Assembly (NCBI RefSeq): GCF_965200585.1 | Contig: NZ_OZ241361.1 | Length of the DNA stretch: 64,000 nucleotides | From: Bacterioplanoides sp965200585 | GTDB taxonomy: Bacteria > Pseudomonadota > Gammaproteobacteria > Pseudomonadales > Oceanobacteraceae | Strand: one strand, 5' to 3' | Shown: in pieces, positions 18,202-25,911 of the stretch | Numbering within the stretch: the stretch's first letter is position 1 | Layout: every line of letters starts with the position of its first letter | The notes under the pieces: generated by a model | The model's input: the letters and a program-made list of their open reading frames with translations, nothing else | What the model was told of the DNA's origin: nothing | Database searches by the model: none | Translations under genes and position numbers: made by a program

Positions 18202-20451
18202 TTATGTATCACTTGAAGAATTAATTTTGGCTTGATGCTCCAGTACAAAATGCTCAATCGCCAGAGCCCCCAGCGGGCGCGATAAATAATACCCCTGAAT
18301 ACTGTCGCAGCCTTTGTTTTTAAGCTCAGCTAACTGTTCCTGCTCTTCGATACCTTCAGCAATAACCTGCATATCCAAACTGTGGCCGAGATTAATAATA
18401 CTATCGACCAATGCCTGTTTTCTTGAATCCCGGGTCATATCATCAATAAAGCTTTTATCAATCTTCAGCTTATCAACCGGGAATGCAGACAAATATGACA
18501 AGGATGAAAAACCAGTACCAAAATCGTCCAGTGCAATTTTGATCTGGTTGTTTTTTAAGCGCTGCAGAAAATCCCGGGTGTCGGCCTGATTCTGAATAAA
18601 CAGACTCTCGGTAATTTCAATGGTTAGCTTACTGGGGTGAACTCCCGCTTGCTGAACCTGCTCAAGAATATGGTCGGCTAAATTGTTGTCAAAAAATTCA
18701 GCGGTCGACAAATTAACGGCAATACACAAATTCAGCCCTTGTTGTTCAAAATGCTTAATTTGTTGCAGTGCCGCACTTCTGACCCAGTCACCAATTTCAC
18801 GAATAATGCCGGTTTTTTCAGCCAGCGGAATAAAAATATCCGGACGAACTAAACCACGTTCCGGGTGATTCCAGCGCACCAGTGCTTCTAATTGCGTGAT
18901 GGTTGCGGTATCAGTATCGGAGTTGATATCCATAATCGGCTGATAATGCAGCTCCAGCTCATTGCGCTCGACCGCATGGCGCAAATCCTGATGCATTAAT
19001 GCCTGATTTACTGCTTCCTGCTGCATTGCCTGGGTAAAATGTTTGCAGGTATTACGGCCAGCGGCTTTGGCGGCGTACAGTGCCTGATCGGCGGCTTTCA
19101 TTAGCTGAGCAATGGTGGCCCCGTCTTCTGGAAAGCGGGCAATACCAAGGCTGCCAGAGATACGGCACTCTTTAACCTGACGCAATTTAAACGGTTTGCT
19201 GAGTTGAGAGAGACAACGCTGGCTGATGTTTGCCAGCTTTTCGGTGTTGTCAGCATCACTGATGATAATGCCGAATTCATCACCACCCAAACGGGCAATG
19301 GTATCGCCTTCATCAAGGCAGTTTTTTAACCGGTTGGCGGCCTGAATTAATAACTCATCCCCGGCGTCGTGGCCGTGGTTGTCATTCACTTCTTTAAAAT
19401 AATCCAGATCCAGAATTACCACGCTGAAAGTCAGCGCATTATTGTGACTGCCTTTTTCGATGGCCCAGGTCATGTGTTCGTAAAATAAATTACGGTTGGG
19501 CAAGTTGGTCAGGACATCGTAATTGGCAAGATAATGAATGGTCTCTTCCGAACGTTTACGCTCGGAAATATCGCTGATCAGCGCAACACTTTTAATCATT
19601 TTGCCGTGTTGATCATGAATGGCCGAAAAGCAGATTTCTGCGGTAAAGGTTTCCTGATTTTTTCGTTTGCCCTGTATCTCCGATGTCCAGCTGCGCGACG
19701 GTGGCAGTTTGGCAATGATTTCTTTGAATTGCTCAAGTTGCCCCGGGGTATTGACCAGAGCCTGGGGTCTTTTGCCAATCACGTCTTTGGCCGAGAATCC
19801 GGTGATCTGGGTAAAGGCCGGATTCACCCCGGAGATCAGGAAATTTTCATCGGTGGTGATCATGCCCATGGGTAAGTTCTGGGCAATCAGAGTGCTGAGT
19901 TTGCCCTGGGTCTGAGCACGGCTGTGCTCAATACCAAAACGCGCCAGCCGTGAAGCTTCGAGAATCAATACAATATCGTTGACCGACGGCTTCCTGGGCT
20001 CGTTGTAATACATGGCAAAGGTGCCCAGCACCTGATTGTTGGCACCAAAGATGGGCTGCGACCAGCAGGCTTTCAGGTTGCCAATGGCGGCCAGTTCTTT
20101 ATAGGGGCCCCAAAAAGGGTGGTTGTCGATGTCTTCAACAATAACCAGTTCTTTGTTGAATGCAGCGGTGCCACAGCTACCGACACCATGGCCAATTTCA
20201 ACGCCGTTGATGCCATCAATATACGCCTGCGGCAGAGAAGGAGCTGCGCCGTGAGTCAGGCGTAAGCCGTCTTCACTGAGCAGCAGCACCGAGGCAATGC
20301 AACCGGGCTGACGCTCCTGAATCAGATAACACAGCTCTTCCAGCAAGGTATGCAGAGAATGTCCGGATACCATCAGTTCCAGCAAATGGCTGTAACGACT
20401 GAGCGATACAACCGGATTTGAGTTTTCCGGGTTGGTAGAATTTACGGACAT
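18202..20451 (-). CDS. GAF-PAS-GGDEF-EAL c-di-GMP turnover protein
   Basis: A 749-residue cytoplasmic protein. An N-terminal GAF domain (about 25-165; GVGSCGTAAF, NLKACWSQPI) is followed by PAS/PAC (about 180-300), GGDEF (about 310-470) and EAL (about 485-740). The GGDEF signature is intact (RLGGDEF), but the position of the inhibitory I-site Arg is Asp (DEGD), so feedback inhibition by the usual site is unlikely. The EAL signature is intact (LEALVRW), with the catalytic-site motif DDFGTGFSSL, so phosphodiesterase activity is plausible. Net activity cannot be told. ATG 20451 is used; an in-frame TTG at 20463 would add four residues. Confidence 0.88.
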   Translation of the reverse strand: MSVNSTNPENSNPVVSLSRYSHLLELMVSGHSLHTLLEELCYLIQERQPGCIASVLLLSEDGLRLTHGAAPSLPQAYIDGINGVEIGHGVGSCGTAAFNKELVIVEDIDNHPFWGPYKELAAIGNLKACWSQPIFGANNQVLGTFAMYYNEPRKPSVNDIVLILEASRLARFGIEHSRAQTQGKLSTLIAQNLPMGMITTDENFLISGVNPAFTQITGFSAKDVIGKRPQALVNTPGQLEQFKEIIAKLPPSRSWTSEIQGKRKNQETFTAEICFSAIHDQHGKMIKSVALISDISERKRSEETIHYLANYDVLTNLPNRNLFYEHMTWAIEKGSHNNALTFSVVILDLDYFKEVNDNHGHDAGDELLIQAANRLKNCLDEGDTIARLGGDEFGIIISDADNTEKLANISQRCLSQLSKPFKLRQVKECRISGSLGIARFPEDGATIAQLMKAADQALYAAKAAGRNTCKHFTQAMQQEAVNQALMHQDLRHAVERNELELHYQPIMDINSDTDTATITQLEALVRWNHPERGLVRPDIFIPLAEKTGIIREIGDWVRSAALQQIKHFEQQGLNLCIAVNLSTAEFFDNNLADHILEQVQQAGVHPSKLTIEITESLFIQNQADTRDFLQRLKNNQIKIALDDFGTGFSSLSYLSAFPVDKLKIDKSFIDDMTRDSRKQALVDSIINLGHSLDMQVIAEGIEEQEQLAELKNKGCDSIQGYYLSRPLGALAIEHFVLEHQAKINSSSDT

Positions 20452-20562
20452 ATACTGAGCCAACGTTCATTATTAGCACCAGTTTAGCCGTGAATTTTCA
20501 AAATCAGTAGTTTTTTGCTCTAACCTGCTCAAATATATGGGAATAAAGGAAAGTAGTGGCGC

Positions 20563-21981
20563 TCAGGCGCCGACCAGAGACTGGCCACACACCCGAATGA
20601 CATTGCCATTAATACCGGATGAGGCCGGATTGGCAAAGAAGGCGATGGTCTCGGCCACGTCAACCGGCTGGCCACCCTGAGACAGCGAATTCAGGCGCCG
20701 ACCGACCTCCCGTGTCATCAGTGGAATGGCGTCGGTCATGGCAGTTTCGATAAAACCGGGCGCAACGGCATTAATGGTGATGTTCTGTTGTGCCAGTTCT
20801 GCCGCCATATACTGCACATAACCAATCACCCCGGCTTTTGAGGTGGCATAGTTGGTTTGGCCAACCTGGCCGGCGATGCCATTCATTGACGATACACAAA
20901 CAATACGACCACCGGGATTAATGGTTTTTTGTTCGAACAGCGTTTGGTTGATTCGTTCTTCCGCAGCCAGGTTGATATCAATGGTCATCTGCCACCAGTG
21001 TTGCGGCATATTAGCCAGCGTTTTATCGCGGGTAATGCCGGCATTATGAACCAGAATATCCGCACCACCATGCTGTTTCAGGGTATCGGAAATAATCTGT
21101 GGGGCCTGAGTCGAGGCAATATCGGCCAGCAAAACTTCGCCACCAATATCGGTCATTACACGCCCCAGATCGGCTTCTGCCGCCGGAATGTCGAGGCCGA
21201 TGACCCGAGCGCCATCGCGTGCCAGCGTGCGCGCAATCGACTCACCAATGCCGCGTGAAGCGCCGGTTACCAGTGCGGTTTTGCCGGATAATGGTTGGTG
21301 CCAGTCCGGGTACTCGACGGTTTCAGCCTGTTGTACGCTAATGACCTGACCATCGACATAAGCGGATTTGGCCGACATCACAAAACGAAAGGCTGCATCC
21401 AGGTTATGTCCGGCATCCGCATCGACATAGATTGCTTGTGAGGTGGCACTTTTCTTCCCTACTTCTTTGGCAACCGAGCGACTGAAGCCCTCCAGTGCCC
21501 GCATCGCTGCGGCCTGTTCACCATGGCTGGCTTTTAACGGCGGACGACCGAGGGTGATAACCCGGCCGTTGTTACTTAACTGGCGCAATGCTGGATGAAA
21601 AAAGGTGTAGAGCTGATCCAGATCGGTAGCGTGCTGAAAGCCGGAGGCATCAAACACCAGTGCGTCGAATTTCTCTGAGCTCAGCTGGCTGGCTTCAATG
21701 GCATGAATGCTAAGCTGATGGGCATTAGCAGCCTCAATGATCTCGGCAGCGGTATGAGCATTAGCCGGAAAACAGACCCGGGCATCTGCCGCTTTGAGGT
21801 TGCGCATAATGTCATTTAATAATTCACCCTGCTTACTGGTTCCGATCAGCACACGGCCGGAAAAATAATGGGCTTGCCCGGCGTTGTAGCGCTTTAATTC
21901 GATGGGCGTTGGTAATCCTACGGTTTTTAACAGGTTACGGCCGATGTTGTTATTGAGTAGTGACTCGTAAAAGTTTCCCAT
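20563..21981 (-). CDS. 3-oxoacyl-ACP reductase, long FabG4-like form
   Basis: A 472-residue short-chain dehydrogenase with an extra N-terminal domain of about 230 residues, the layout of the high-molecular-weight FabG (FabG4) group. The C-terminal half has the cofactor loop TGASRGIGESIA, NAG in VHNAGITRD, and the catalytic Ser and YxxxK in VSSMNGIAG and NYATSKAG. It should reduce 3-oxoacyl-ACP or 3-oxoacyl-CoA with NAD(P)H. It is divergent from an acetyl-CoA acyltransferase gene, a pairing seen with this group, which points to a fatty acid degradation or elongation module rather than housekeeping FabG. The shared upstream region holds repeats and a dyad (see 22031-22172). Confidence 0.85.
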   Translation of the reverse strand: MGNFYESLLNNNIGRNLLKTVGLPTPIELKRYNAGQAHYFSGRVLIGTSKQGELLNDIMRNLKAADARVCFPANAHTAAEIIEAANAHQLSIHAIEASQLSSEKFDALVFDASGFQHATDLDQLYTFFHPALRQLSNNGRVITLGRPPLKASHGEQAAAMRALEGFSRSVAKEVGKKSATSQAIYVDADAGHNLDAAFRFVMSAKSAYVDGQVISVQQAETVEYPDWHQPLSGKTALVTGASRGIGESIARTLARDGARVIGLDIPAAEADLGRVMTDIGGEVLLADIASTQAPQIISDTLKQHGGADILVHNAGITRDKTLANMPQHWWQMTIDINLAAEERINQTLFEQKTINPGGRIVCVSSMNGIAGQVGQTNYATSKAGVIGYVQYMAAELAQQNITINAVAPGFIETAMTDAIPLMTREVGRRLNSLSQGGQPVDVAETIAFFANPASSGINGNVIRVCGQSLVGA

Positions 21982-22030
21982 GATGGTTTCCGTTAACTCT
22001 TTTCAATGCGTGATGAATACGTCTGTCTGA

Positions 22031-22112
22031 TGCTTATTCTTGTGGTGCTTATTATTTGTCAGGCTTGTTTTTGTTGATAACGTTTTTGTTGGCAGCGTTT
22101 TTGGTGGGAGTA
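22031..22112 (+). repeat. Imperfect ~15-bp-period tandem repeats between genes
   Basis: Five to six degenerate units with a 15-bp step fill the divergent spacer. The pair at 22031-22045 and 22046-22060 both begin TGCTTATT. The trio at 22068-22082, 22083-22097 and 22098-22112 all begin TTTTTG. Neighbouring units in the trio match at 12/15 and 11/15. The array lies 50-130 bp upstream of the FabG-like start and 139-220 bp upstream of the thiolase start. Confidence 0.55.
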
Positions 22113-22146
22113 TAGTAACGCAAGTGATTGCCGTTGGATTGTCTGA

Positions 22147-22172
22147 CTGAGGCGGTTGTTGCGTCAACTCAG
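22147..22172. promoter_or_regulatory. Dyad in the FabG-like/thiolase divergent region
   Basis: CTGAG at 22147-22151 and CTCAG at 22168-22172 form an inverted repeat enclosing GTTG (22155-22158) and CAAC (22165-22168), itself a dyad around TTGCGT. The arms are nested but not concentric. The size and place, about 80-100 bp before the thiolase start, would suit an operator for a fatty-acid-responsive regulator. I recognise no named consensus in it. Confidence 0.3.
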
Positions 22173-22250
22173 CCAATGCCCACTATCAGGTAATTCTTTA
22201 GCTTGTATTATCCGAAAATAATAATGACACCTTCTTATCTTTAATTTTGT

Positions 22251-23555
22251 ATGGATTCCGATATGACTCAGATTGTTCGCCGTGTTGCCATTATTGGCGG
22301 TAACCGTATTCCTTTTGCCCGCTCCAATACCCTTTATTCCCACGCCTCTAACCAGGACATGTTAACCGCGGCACTGAATGGCCTGGTCAATCGCTACAAC
22401 TTGCAGGGTGAAAAAATAGGTGAGTTTGTTGCGGGTTCGGTGATAAAACACAGTCGTGATTTCAATCTGGCCCGTGAAACCCTGCTGAGTACATCCCTGA
22501 ATCCGATGTCACCCGCAACGGATATTCAGCAAGCGTGTGCCACCGGTTTGCAGGCCTGTATGCAGGTTGCCAACAAAATTGCACTGGGTCAGATTGACGT
22601 TGGTATTGCCGGTGGCGCGGATACTACATCGGATGCACCGATTGGTGTGTCGGAAGGGTTACGCAAAATTTTGCTGGATCTGAATCGTGCAAAAACGGCG
22701 GGTGAACGCCTGAAGTTACTGGCAAAAATCCGCCCCAAACATCTGGCGCCGTTAATTCCCCGCAACAGTGAACCGCGTACCAATATGTCGATGGGGGAGC
22801 ATACGGAAGTGACGGTAAAAAACTGGGGCATTACTCAGGATGAACAGGATCAGATCGCCTTTAACTCTCACACCAATTTACTGCAAGCCTATGAAGACGG
22901 TTTTTTCGACGATTTGATTACGCCGTACCTGGGGCTGGAAAAAGACAACTCTGCGCGTCAGCCCGACCTGAATAAAATGGCAACGCTGAAACCGGCGTTT
23001 GATAAGCGCAGTGGTCAGGGCAGCTTAACCGCCGCCAATTCTTCCGCTTTAACGGATGGTGCATCGGTGGTGCTGATGGCTTCGGAAGAGTGGGCCAAAG
23101 AGCGTGGTCTGCCCATTCGTGCTTACCTGAGCTTTTATGAAACCTCGGCGGTCAATTTTGTTGGCAAAGACGCCGAAGGTTTATTAATGGCACCGGCTTA
23201 TGCGGTTGCTAGTATGTTGCAGCGTGCTGGTTTAACCCTGCAGGATTTTGATTTTTACGAAATTCACGAAGCCTTTGCCGGGGTAGTAGCCGCCACATTA
23301 AAAGCCTGGGAAGACGAAACCTTCTGCAAAGAAAAACTGGGCCTTGAGCAACCACTGGGCAGCATTGATCGCAGTAAATTAAACGTACGCGGCTCGTCTA
23401 TTGCCACCGGCCATCCCTTTGCAGCCACTGGCGGGCGGATTGTGTCGTCATTAGCAAAAATGCTGGAGGAGAAAGGTTCCGGGCGAGGGTTAATTTCTAT
23501 TTGTGCCGCCGGAGGCCAGGGTGCGGTTGCGATTCTGGAACGCCCGGAATCCTGA
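22251..23555 (+). CDS. Acetyl-CoA acyltransferase (FadI-like thiolase)
   Basis: A 434-residue thiolase. The nucleophilic Cys96 is in QQACATGLQA, GGADTTSDAPIG follows, the catalytic His is in YEIHEAFAG, and the second Cys in SICAAGGQGA. Length and the N-terminus RRVAIIGGNRIPFARS resemble the FadI-type 3-ketoacyl-CoA thiolases, which cleave 3-ketoacyl-CoA in beta-oxidation or run in the condensing direction. The divergent FabG4-like reductase acts on the same 3-keto/3-hydroxy interconversion. The start is placed at ATG 22251; a second in-frame ATG at 22263 (MTQIVRR) is equally likely. Not linked to fadJ here, so I give no fad symbol. Confidence 0.85.
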   Translation: MDSDMTQIVRRVAIIGGNRIPFARSNTLYSHASNQDMLTAALNGLVNRYNLQGEKIGEFVAGSVIKHSRDFNLARETLLSTSLNPMSPATDIQQACATGLQACMQVANKIALGQIDVGIAGGADTTSDAPIGVSEGLRKILLDLNRAKTAGERLKLLAKIRPKHLAPLIPRNSEPRTNMSMGEHTEVTVKNWGITQDEQDQIAFNSHTNLLQAYEDGFFDDLITPYLGLEKDNSARQPDLNKMATLKPAFDKRSGQGSLTAANSSALTDGASVVLMASEEWAKERGLPIRAYLSFYETSAVNFVGKDAEGLLMAPAYAVASMLQRAGLTLQDFDFYEIHEAFAGVVAATLKAWEDETFCKEKLGLEQPLGSIDRSKLNVRGSSIATGHPFAATGGRIVSSLAKMLEEKGSGRGLISICAAGGQGAVAILERPES

Positions 23556-23565
23556 TGACTTGTTT

Positions 23566-23599
23566 TTTCTGATACCGGCAGCATATCAGGTATCAGAAA
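23566..23599. repeat. Stem-loop after the thiolase gene
   Basis: A perfect 11-bp inverted repeat, TTTCTGATACC at 23566-23576 and GGTATCAGAAA at 23589-23599, with a 12-base loop. It lies between the thiolase stop and the DUF3301 gene on the same strand. No T run follows, so it is not a standard terminator. It could stabilise the upstream transcript. Confidence 0.55.
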
Positions 23600-23632
23600 T
23601 GGCAACTCAGAACTGATGACTCGGGAATAACT

Positions 23633-23941
23633 ATGTTGGGCTGGATTTTCTTTTTTGCGCTGGTGGCGGTGTTGTATCTGTTTTGGAATAAACAACAGCA
23701 GGCCAGAGTGCTGGCGCTGCAGGTTGTGCGCAAACACTGTGAGCAACAGAATTTGCAACTGCTGGACGATACCCTGTTACTGGATGCTTTAAGACTGCGC
23801 AAACGTGGAGCTGGCTGGCGTCTGATTCGTTGTTACCGGTTTGATTTTTCATCGACCGGTGATGAACGTTACACCGGTCATATTCACCTGGCTGGTCGCC
23901 GTGTCGAACAGCTGGAGCTGGACGCTCACAGGATTCAGTAA
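23633..23941 (+). CDS. DUF3301 family small membrane protein
   Basis: A 102-residue protein with one N-terminal membrane helix (residues 3-18) and a cytoplasmic or periplasmic domain carrying the features of DUF3301: a Gln/Ala/Cys helix (VVRKHCEQQ), then LQLLDDTLLL and a WRLIRCYRFDFSSTGDERY strand pair. The family is common in gammaproteobacteria and has no known function. It follows the thiolase by 77 bp, with a stem-loop between, and ends convergently 1 bp from the amidotransferase gene. Confidence 0.8.
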   Translation: MLGWIFFFALVAVLYLFWNKQQQARVLALQVVRKHCEQQNLQLLDDTLLLDALRLRKRGAGWRLIRCYRFDFSSTGDERYTGHIHLAGRRVEQLELDAHRIQ

Positions 23942-23942
23942 G

Positions 23943-24644
23943 CTAAAGCTGCATAAACTCCAGTAACCAGCGCCCGATACGATCAGCATCGGTGGGCTGG
24001 TTTAAGGTATTCATGCCTTGCTGGTAACGTTCTTCTCCGATGGCGGCGATACGGCGTGGCAGCAAGCGCGATAAATATTCCGGGGTGAACTCAGGGTGAC
24101 CCTGAAAGGACAAAACACGCTGATCAATAAAAAAGGCGGCATTTTCACAAAAGTCGCTTTGCGTCAGGCGTTTAGCCTGTGGCGGTAAACGCTCCACCTG
24201 ATCCTGATGACTGTATATCAGACGGATATGTGAGGCATCGTCATTGAGCCAGCCCGGGTGTTTAATGATTTGTGTGGTATGAACACCAATGCCCCAGCCT
24301 TTGTCACTTTTCCCGGCAAATCCTCCCAGGCTGTGCGCCAGTATCTGATGACCAAAACAAATGCCAGCGATTTTTTCGTGCTGAGAGAACGCCTGACGGA
24401 TCCATTCGGATAACGCGCTGATCCAGGGATGGGTGTCGTAAACACCGGCTTTGGAACCGGTTATCAGATAGGCATCGCAGTCTCCGCTGTTGGGTAACTC
24501 GCCATTTTGTACGTCGTAAAAACGCACACTCAACCTGCCGCCGAGGCGGCTGAAAAATTGCTCAAACATGGTGCCGTACGACTGATAATCGTCGAGCAGA
24601 TCATCGTAGAGGGTGTCGGTTTCCAGGATGCCTAAGCGAATCAT
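23943..24644 (-). CDS. Class I glutamine amidotransferase-like protein
   Basis: A 233-residue protein with the GATase1 fold. The nucleophile Cys96 is in AGICFGHQILA and the His/Glu pair in QGHPEF (about 190). This is the YfeJ/GMP-synthase-like stand-alone group that lacks a synthetase domain. Such proteins hydrolyse glutamine or gamma-glutamyl compounds, often feeding ammonia to an unlinked partner or breaking down gamma-glutamyl amines. No partner enzyme is adjacent, so the acceptor is unknown. The DUF3820 gene is upstream on the same strand. Confidence 0.8.
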   Translation of the reverse strand: MIRLGILETDTLYDDLLDDYQSYGTMFEQFFSRLGGRLSVRFYDVQNGELPNSGDCDAYLITGSKAGVYDTHPWISALSEWIRQAFSQHEKIAGICFGHQILAHSLGGFAGKSDKGWGIGVHTTQIIKHPGWLNDDASHIRLIYSHQDQVERLPPQAKRLTQSDFCENAAFFIDQRVLSFQGHPEFTPEYLSRLLPRRIAAIGEERYQQGMNTLNQPTDADRIGRWLLEFMQL

Positions 24645-24672
24645 TGATGGGTCCTTGTTGCTGTTTGTCAGG

Positions 24673-24708
24673 GCAGTTATGGCCGTTGTCGCGGTTAAAG
24701 CGGTTATA
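24673..24708 (+). repeat. 9-bp imperfect tandem repeat (4 units)
   Basis: Four adjacent 9-base units, GCAGTTATG, GCCGTTGTC, GCGGTTAAA and GCGGTTATA, fill the gap between the amidotransferase start and the DUF3820 stop. They share the pattern GCNGTTNNN. No protein is encoded across them. Confidence 0.5.
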
Positions 24709-24738
24709 GCTGAGCAAGCGCCAATGTTCAGGCAGGCA

Positions 24739-25011
24739 TCAATGATACTCGCCTGAAGTGGGGGTGCGCGATGCCTGAACCATTTTCTGTACTGCCGGAT
24801 CGTTTCTCAGCGGTTCCAGAATTTGTTCCAGACCATTGATGCGAATCTCCAGTGCCAGACTTAATAAAAAGCCCAGGCGACCGTTTGGCATGCCCTGTTT
24901 GTTCATCCACAACAGATATTCTTCCGGGATATCAATCAGCACCCGGCCCTGAAATTTGCCGTAAGGCATGGTGGTGGTAATCAGTGCTACCAAGTCTTGT
25001 TTATTAAACAT
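24739..25011 (-). CDS. DUF3820 family protein
   Basis: A 90-residue protein with the family signature of a short compact domain: TTTMPYGKFQGRVLIDIPEEYLLWM-like order of MPYGKFQG, LIDIPEEYL and a final Leu-rich helix (LEQILEPLRND). DUF3820 proteins are cytoplasmic and sometimes described as quorum-sensing or exonuclease-associated. None of that is established for this one. It lies 94 bp upstream of the amidotransferase gene on the same strand and may be co-transcribed. Confidence 0.75.
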   Translation of the reverse strand: MFNKQDLVALITTTMPYGKFQGRVLIDIPEEYLLWMNKQGMPNGRLGFLLSLALEIRINGLEQILEPLRNDPAVQKMVQASRTPTSGEYH

Positions 25012-25206
25012 GTCTGAGCCCGTGTCTGTCAGCAGTGCCGGTGAGATATTCTATAGTTTTCAAATGCTTATCAAAAATTGTTGGTTATTTGACCAAATTG
25101 TCCGGTTTTTGTTGTGATTGCTTGCCAGAACAGGAAAAAGCCACTGGCTGGTCTACACTAAGCAACATTCTATCAGTCGTTATTGAAACAGTAATCAGGT
25201 GATACA

Positions 25207-25866
25207 TTGGTCGCGGAAAGTGGCAAGCCCAAACGGTTTGAAGAGTTAAAGCTGTTACCCGGGCAAGCAATCCAGTTGGAGTTCGATGGTTATTCCAACG
25301 AACGGGATCGCAGCAGTTTAGTGGGCTATATGCCAGGGCGTTCGATTATTGTGTCAACGCCAATTAAAAATGGTTCCCCGTTATCGCTGAAAAACGGGAT
25401 GCCATTGGCGGTTCGTTTTTTTGCGGCCCAATGGAACAGTGCCTGTGCGTTTAAATCCGAAGTGATTCATGTTTCCCGGATTCCTTTTGCGCATATTCAT
25501 CTGGCCATGCCGCAGGAATTAGTACTGGGTGAAGTGCGCGGCTCGGTTCGTGCCCGGGTAAACCTGATTTGCTCGGTGATTTATGGCACCGAGTTGCAGC
25601 ATAAAGTATCCGCCAAAATAACGGACCTCAGTCTGGGTGGTGCCCGTTTACAGGCGCGCCAGCTGGCGGTGACAGAAGGGGATTCATTAACCCTGACCGC
25701 GCAGGTATCGGTCAGCGGAGTGGATCGGATTATTAAAGTGGGCGCCATTGTGCGTTCGGTCACACCGGAAGAAACTCAGGTGGCTGTGGGTGTACAGTTT
25801 GTGGAAATGAGTGATTCTGACCGGATCACACTCCACGCTTATGTGCTAACCCATTTAAATACCTGA
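25207..25866 (+). CDS. PilZ-domain c-di-GMP effector (YcgR-like)
   Basis: A 219-residue protein with an N-terminal YcgR-N/PilZN-like beta domain (about 10-110) and a C-terminal PilZ domain (about 112-215). The c-di-GMP motifs are present: RxxxR as RGSVR near 113-117, and DLSLGG near 140. The likely role is to bind c-di-GMP and act on motility or an exopolysaccharide system. The start is TTG at 25207, preceded by AGGTG at suitable distance; no in-frame ATG occurs before residue 40. The next gene, 45 bp downstream, is a GGDEF-EAL protein, also with a TTG start, so effector and turnover enzyme are probably in one operon. Confidence 0.85.
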   Translation: MVAESGKPKRFEELKLLPGQAIQLEFDGYSNERDRSSLVGYMPGRSIIVSTPIKNGSPLSLKNGMPLAVRFFAAQWNSACAFKSEVIHVSRIPFAHIHLAMPQELVLGEVRGSVRARVNLICSVIYGTELQHKVSAKITDLSLGGARLQARQLAVTEGDSLTLTAQVSVSGVDRIIKVGAIVRSVTPEETQVAVGVQFVEMSDSDRITLHAYVLTHLNT

Positions 25867-25911
25867 GCTCATTGATCTGAACAGAAAAAGTCGCTGGTAC
25901 GGAGTAGTAGT

